Shown here piece after piece: positions 6,741 through 7,290 of a DNA stretch of 7,290 bases. Numbering within the stretch: the stretch's first letter is position 1; every line of letters starts with the position of its first letter. The translations under genes and the position numbers were made by a program. Where the stretch lies: assembly GCA_026983935.1 (NCBI GenBank), contig JALSTC010000760.1, positions 1-7,290 of the forward strand. The letters run 5' to 3'. The stretch is from Ardenticatenia bacterium. Lineage in GTDB: Bacteria > Chloroflexota > Anaerolineae > Aggregatilineales > Ch27. Below the pieces are notes generated by a model. The model had not been told where the DNA came from and did not search any database. It saw only the letters and a list, made by a program, of their open reading frames with translations.

Positions 6741-6774
6741 ATAAGGGCGTATAAATGGCAGAATGCGCCCTTAT
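6741..6774. terminator. Strong hairpin between kinase and integrase genes (possible terminator)
   Basis: The arms 6741-6752 and 6763-6774 pair over 12 bp (outer AT, then TAAGGGCG with CGCCCTTA, one G-T, two A-T), with a 10-nt loop. It lies 32 bp after the kinase stop. On the plus strand the stem is not followed by a clear T run (gatctttcagg), so as an intrinsic terminator of the kinase operon it is mediocre. On the minus strand it is followed by TTTTA and looks better. It could equally be a leader structure or operator of the integrase gene, or an element end. The rest of the 108-bp spacer shows only a TAAAAT (6737-6742) that could serve as a -10 for the integrase, with no convincing -35. Confidence 0.45.
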
Positions 6775-6816
6775 GATCTTTCAGGATGTTCTTACCTCGC
6801 AAAAAGGAAGAGATTG

Positions 6817-7290
6817 ATGTCTTCGCAGCATCTTGTTCCCTCCACGTCAATGAATGATAACTACGCAATATTGATTCCCGACGGTGCTGGTAAAGATCAG
6901 TTCCACCGGCTGACGAAGTTTGTGACATGGCTTGATGCTAACGATGCGCAATGGATCATGCCCGATTTGCGAGCGTATCGCGACCACCTGCTTCGCAGCG
7001 GTCTCTCTCCGGAGAGCACTGCTTCGCACCTTTCAACCATTCGCTCACGTTATCGTGAGCTGCTGCTCGATCGCGACCTTTTCTTTGCTTTTGTGCCCGG
7101 AGACCTGGATTTCGTTGTCCGTAAAGCGCTGGTGGATGAGGTAATCGCCAGAATTGCGGCGGCTATCGACTCGCGCTCCGCTCCAATCCGTACCAGAAAG
7201 AGGCAAGATAGGCCGGACAGCGAGCATTTACGCCTGACCGATCAGCAGGCATATCAATTACTGAGTGCTCCGGAACATAATACATTGGCC
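6817..7290 (+). CDS. Tyrosine recombinase/integrase, N-terminal part (3' truncated by window edge)
   Basis: 158 codons are open from an ATG to the right edge. AAGGAAG at 6804-6810, 6 nt before the ATG, is the best ribosome binding site in the window and fixes the start. Residues about 28-100 form a helical SAM-like core-binding domain (QFHRLTKFVTWLD, PDLRAYRDHLLRSGLSPESTASHLSTIRSRYRELL at 49-83). A basic segment (RTRKRQDRPD, 125-134) leads to HLRLTDQQAYQLLSAP, the usual first helix of the catalytic domain of phage-type integrases. The catalytic Arg, His-x-x-Arg, His and Tyr residues would lie beyond the edge, so activity cannot be judged. The N-terminal pattern is like integrases common in Anaerolineae. 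It is separated from the kinase operon by 108 bp with a hairpin and probably belongs to a separate, possibly mobile, unit continuing rightward. Confidence 0.85.
   Translation, partial: MSSQHLVPSTSMNDNYAILIPDGAGKDQFHRLTKFVTWLDANDAQWIMPDLRAYRDHLLRSGLSPESTASHLSTIRSRYRELLLDRDLFFAFVPGDLDFVVRKALVDEVIARIAAAIDSRSAPIRTRKRQDRPDSEHLRLTDQQAYQLLSAPEHNTLA

Overview
The window looks like a chromosomal segment of a member of the Chloroflexota, most likely class Anaerolineae. This is inferred from style, not from a marker gene. The evidence is a lipoprotein built from folded domains joined by very long Thr/Pro linkers, an SGNH-type domain and a TIM-barrel-like domain of the kinds common in that class, a histidine kinase with a seven-helix N-terminus and a GAF domain, and an integrase whose N-terminal half resembles those frequent in the same group. 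Base composition is moderate and even by eye.

Layout from left to right. (1) 1-246, plus strand: the last 81 codons of an unrecognised gene that enters from outside the window. (2) 262-3558, minus strand and convergent with it: a secreted lipoprotein of about 1,100 residues. It has a lipoprotein signal, an Ig-like domain, an SGNH-hydrolase-like domain whose usual catalytic residues are replaced, and a C-terminal putative glycoside-hydrolase-like domain, all separated by Thr/Pro-rich linkers. (3) About 3559-3700: a short divergent control region. (4) 3701-4396 and 4438-6708, plus strand: an OmpR/PhoB-type response regulator followed 41 bp later by a membrane sensor histidine kinase, probably one operon. 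(5) 6709-6816: a spacer with a 12-bp-stem hairpin. (6) 6817 to the right edge, plus strand: the N-terminal part of a tyrosine recombinase/integrase whose catalytic core lies beyond the window.

The kinase and regulator form a complete phosphorelay pair: membrane input plus GAF and PAS sensing, HisKA/HATPase transfer to Asp51 of the regulator, then a winged-helix output. The divergent surface lipoprotein is the obvious candidate target, but nothing in the sequence proves this. The integrase suggests that a mobile segment may begin at or beyond the right edge. The most unusual item is the SGNH-like domain, which keeps the family's landmarks but has lost Ser, Asn and His at the three catalytic blocks.
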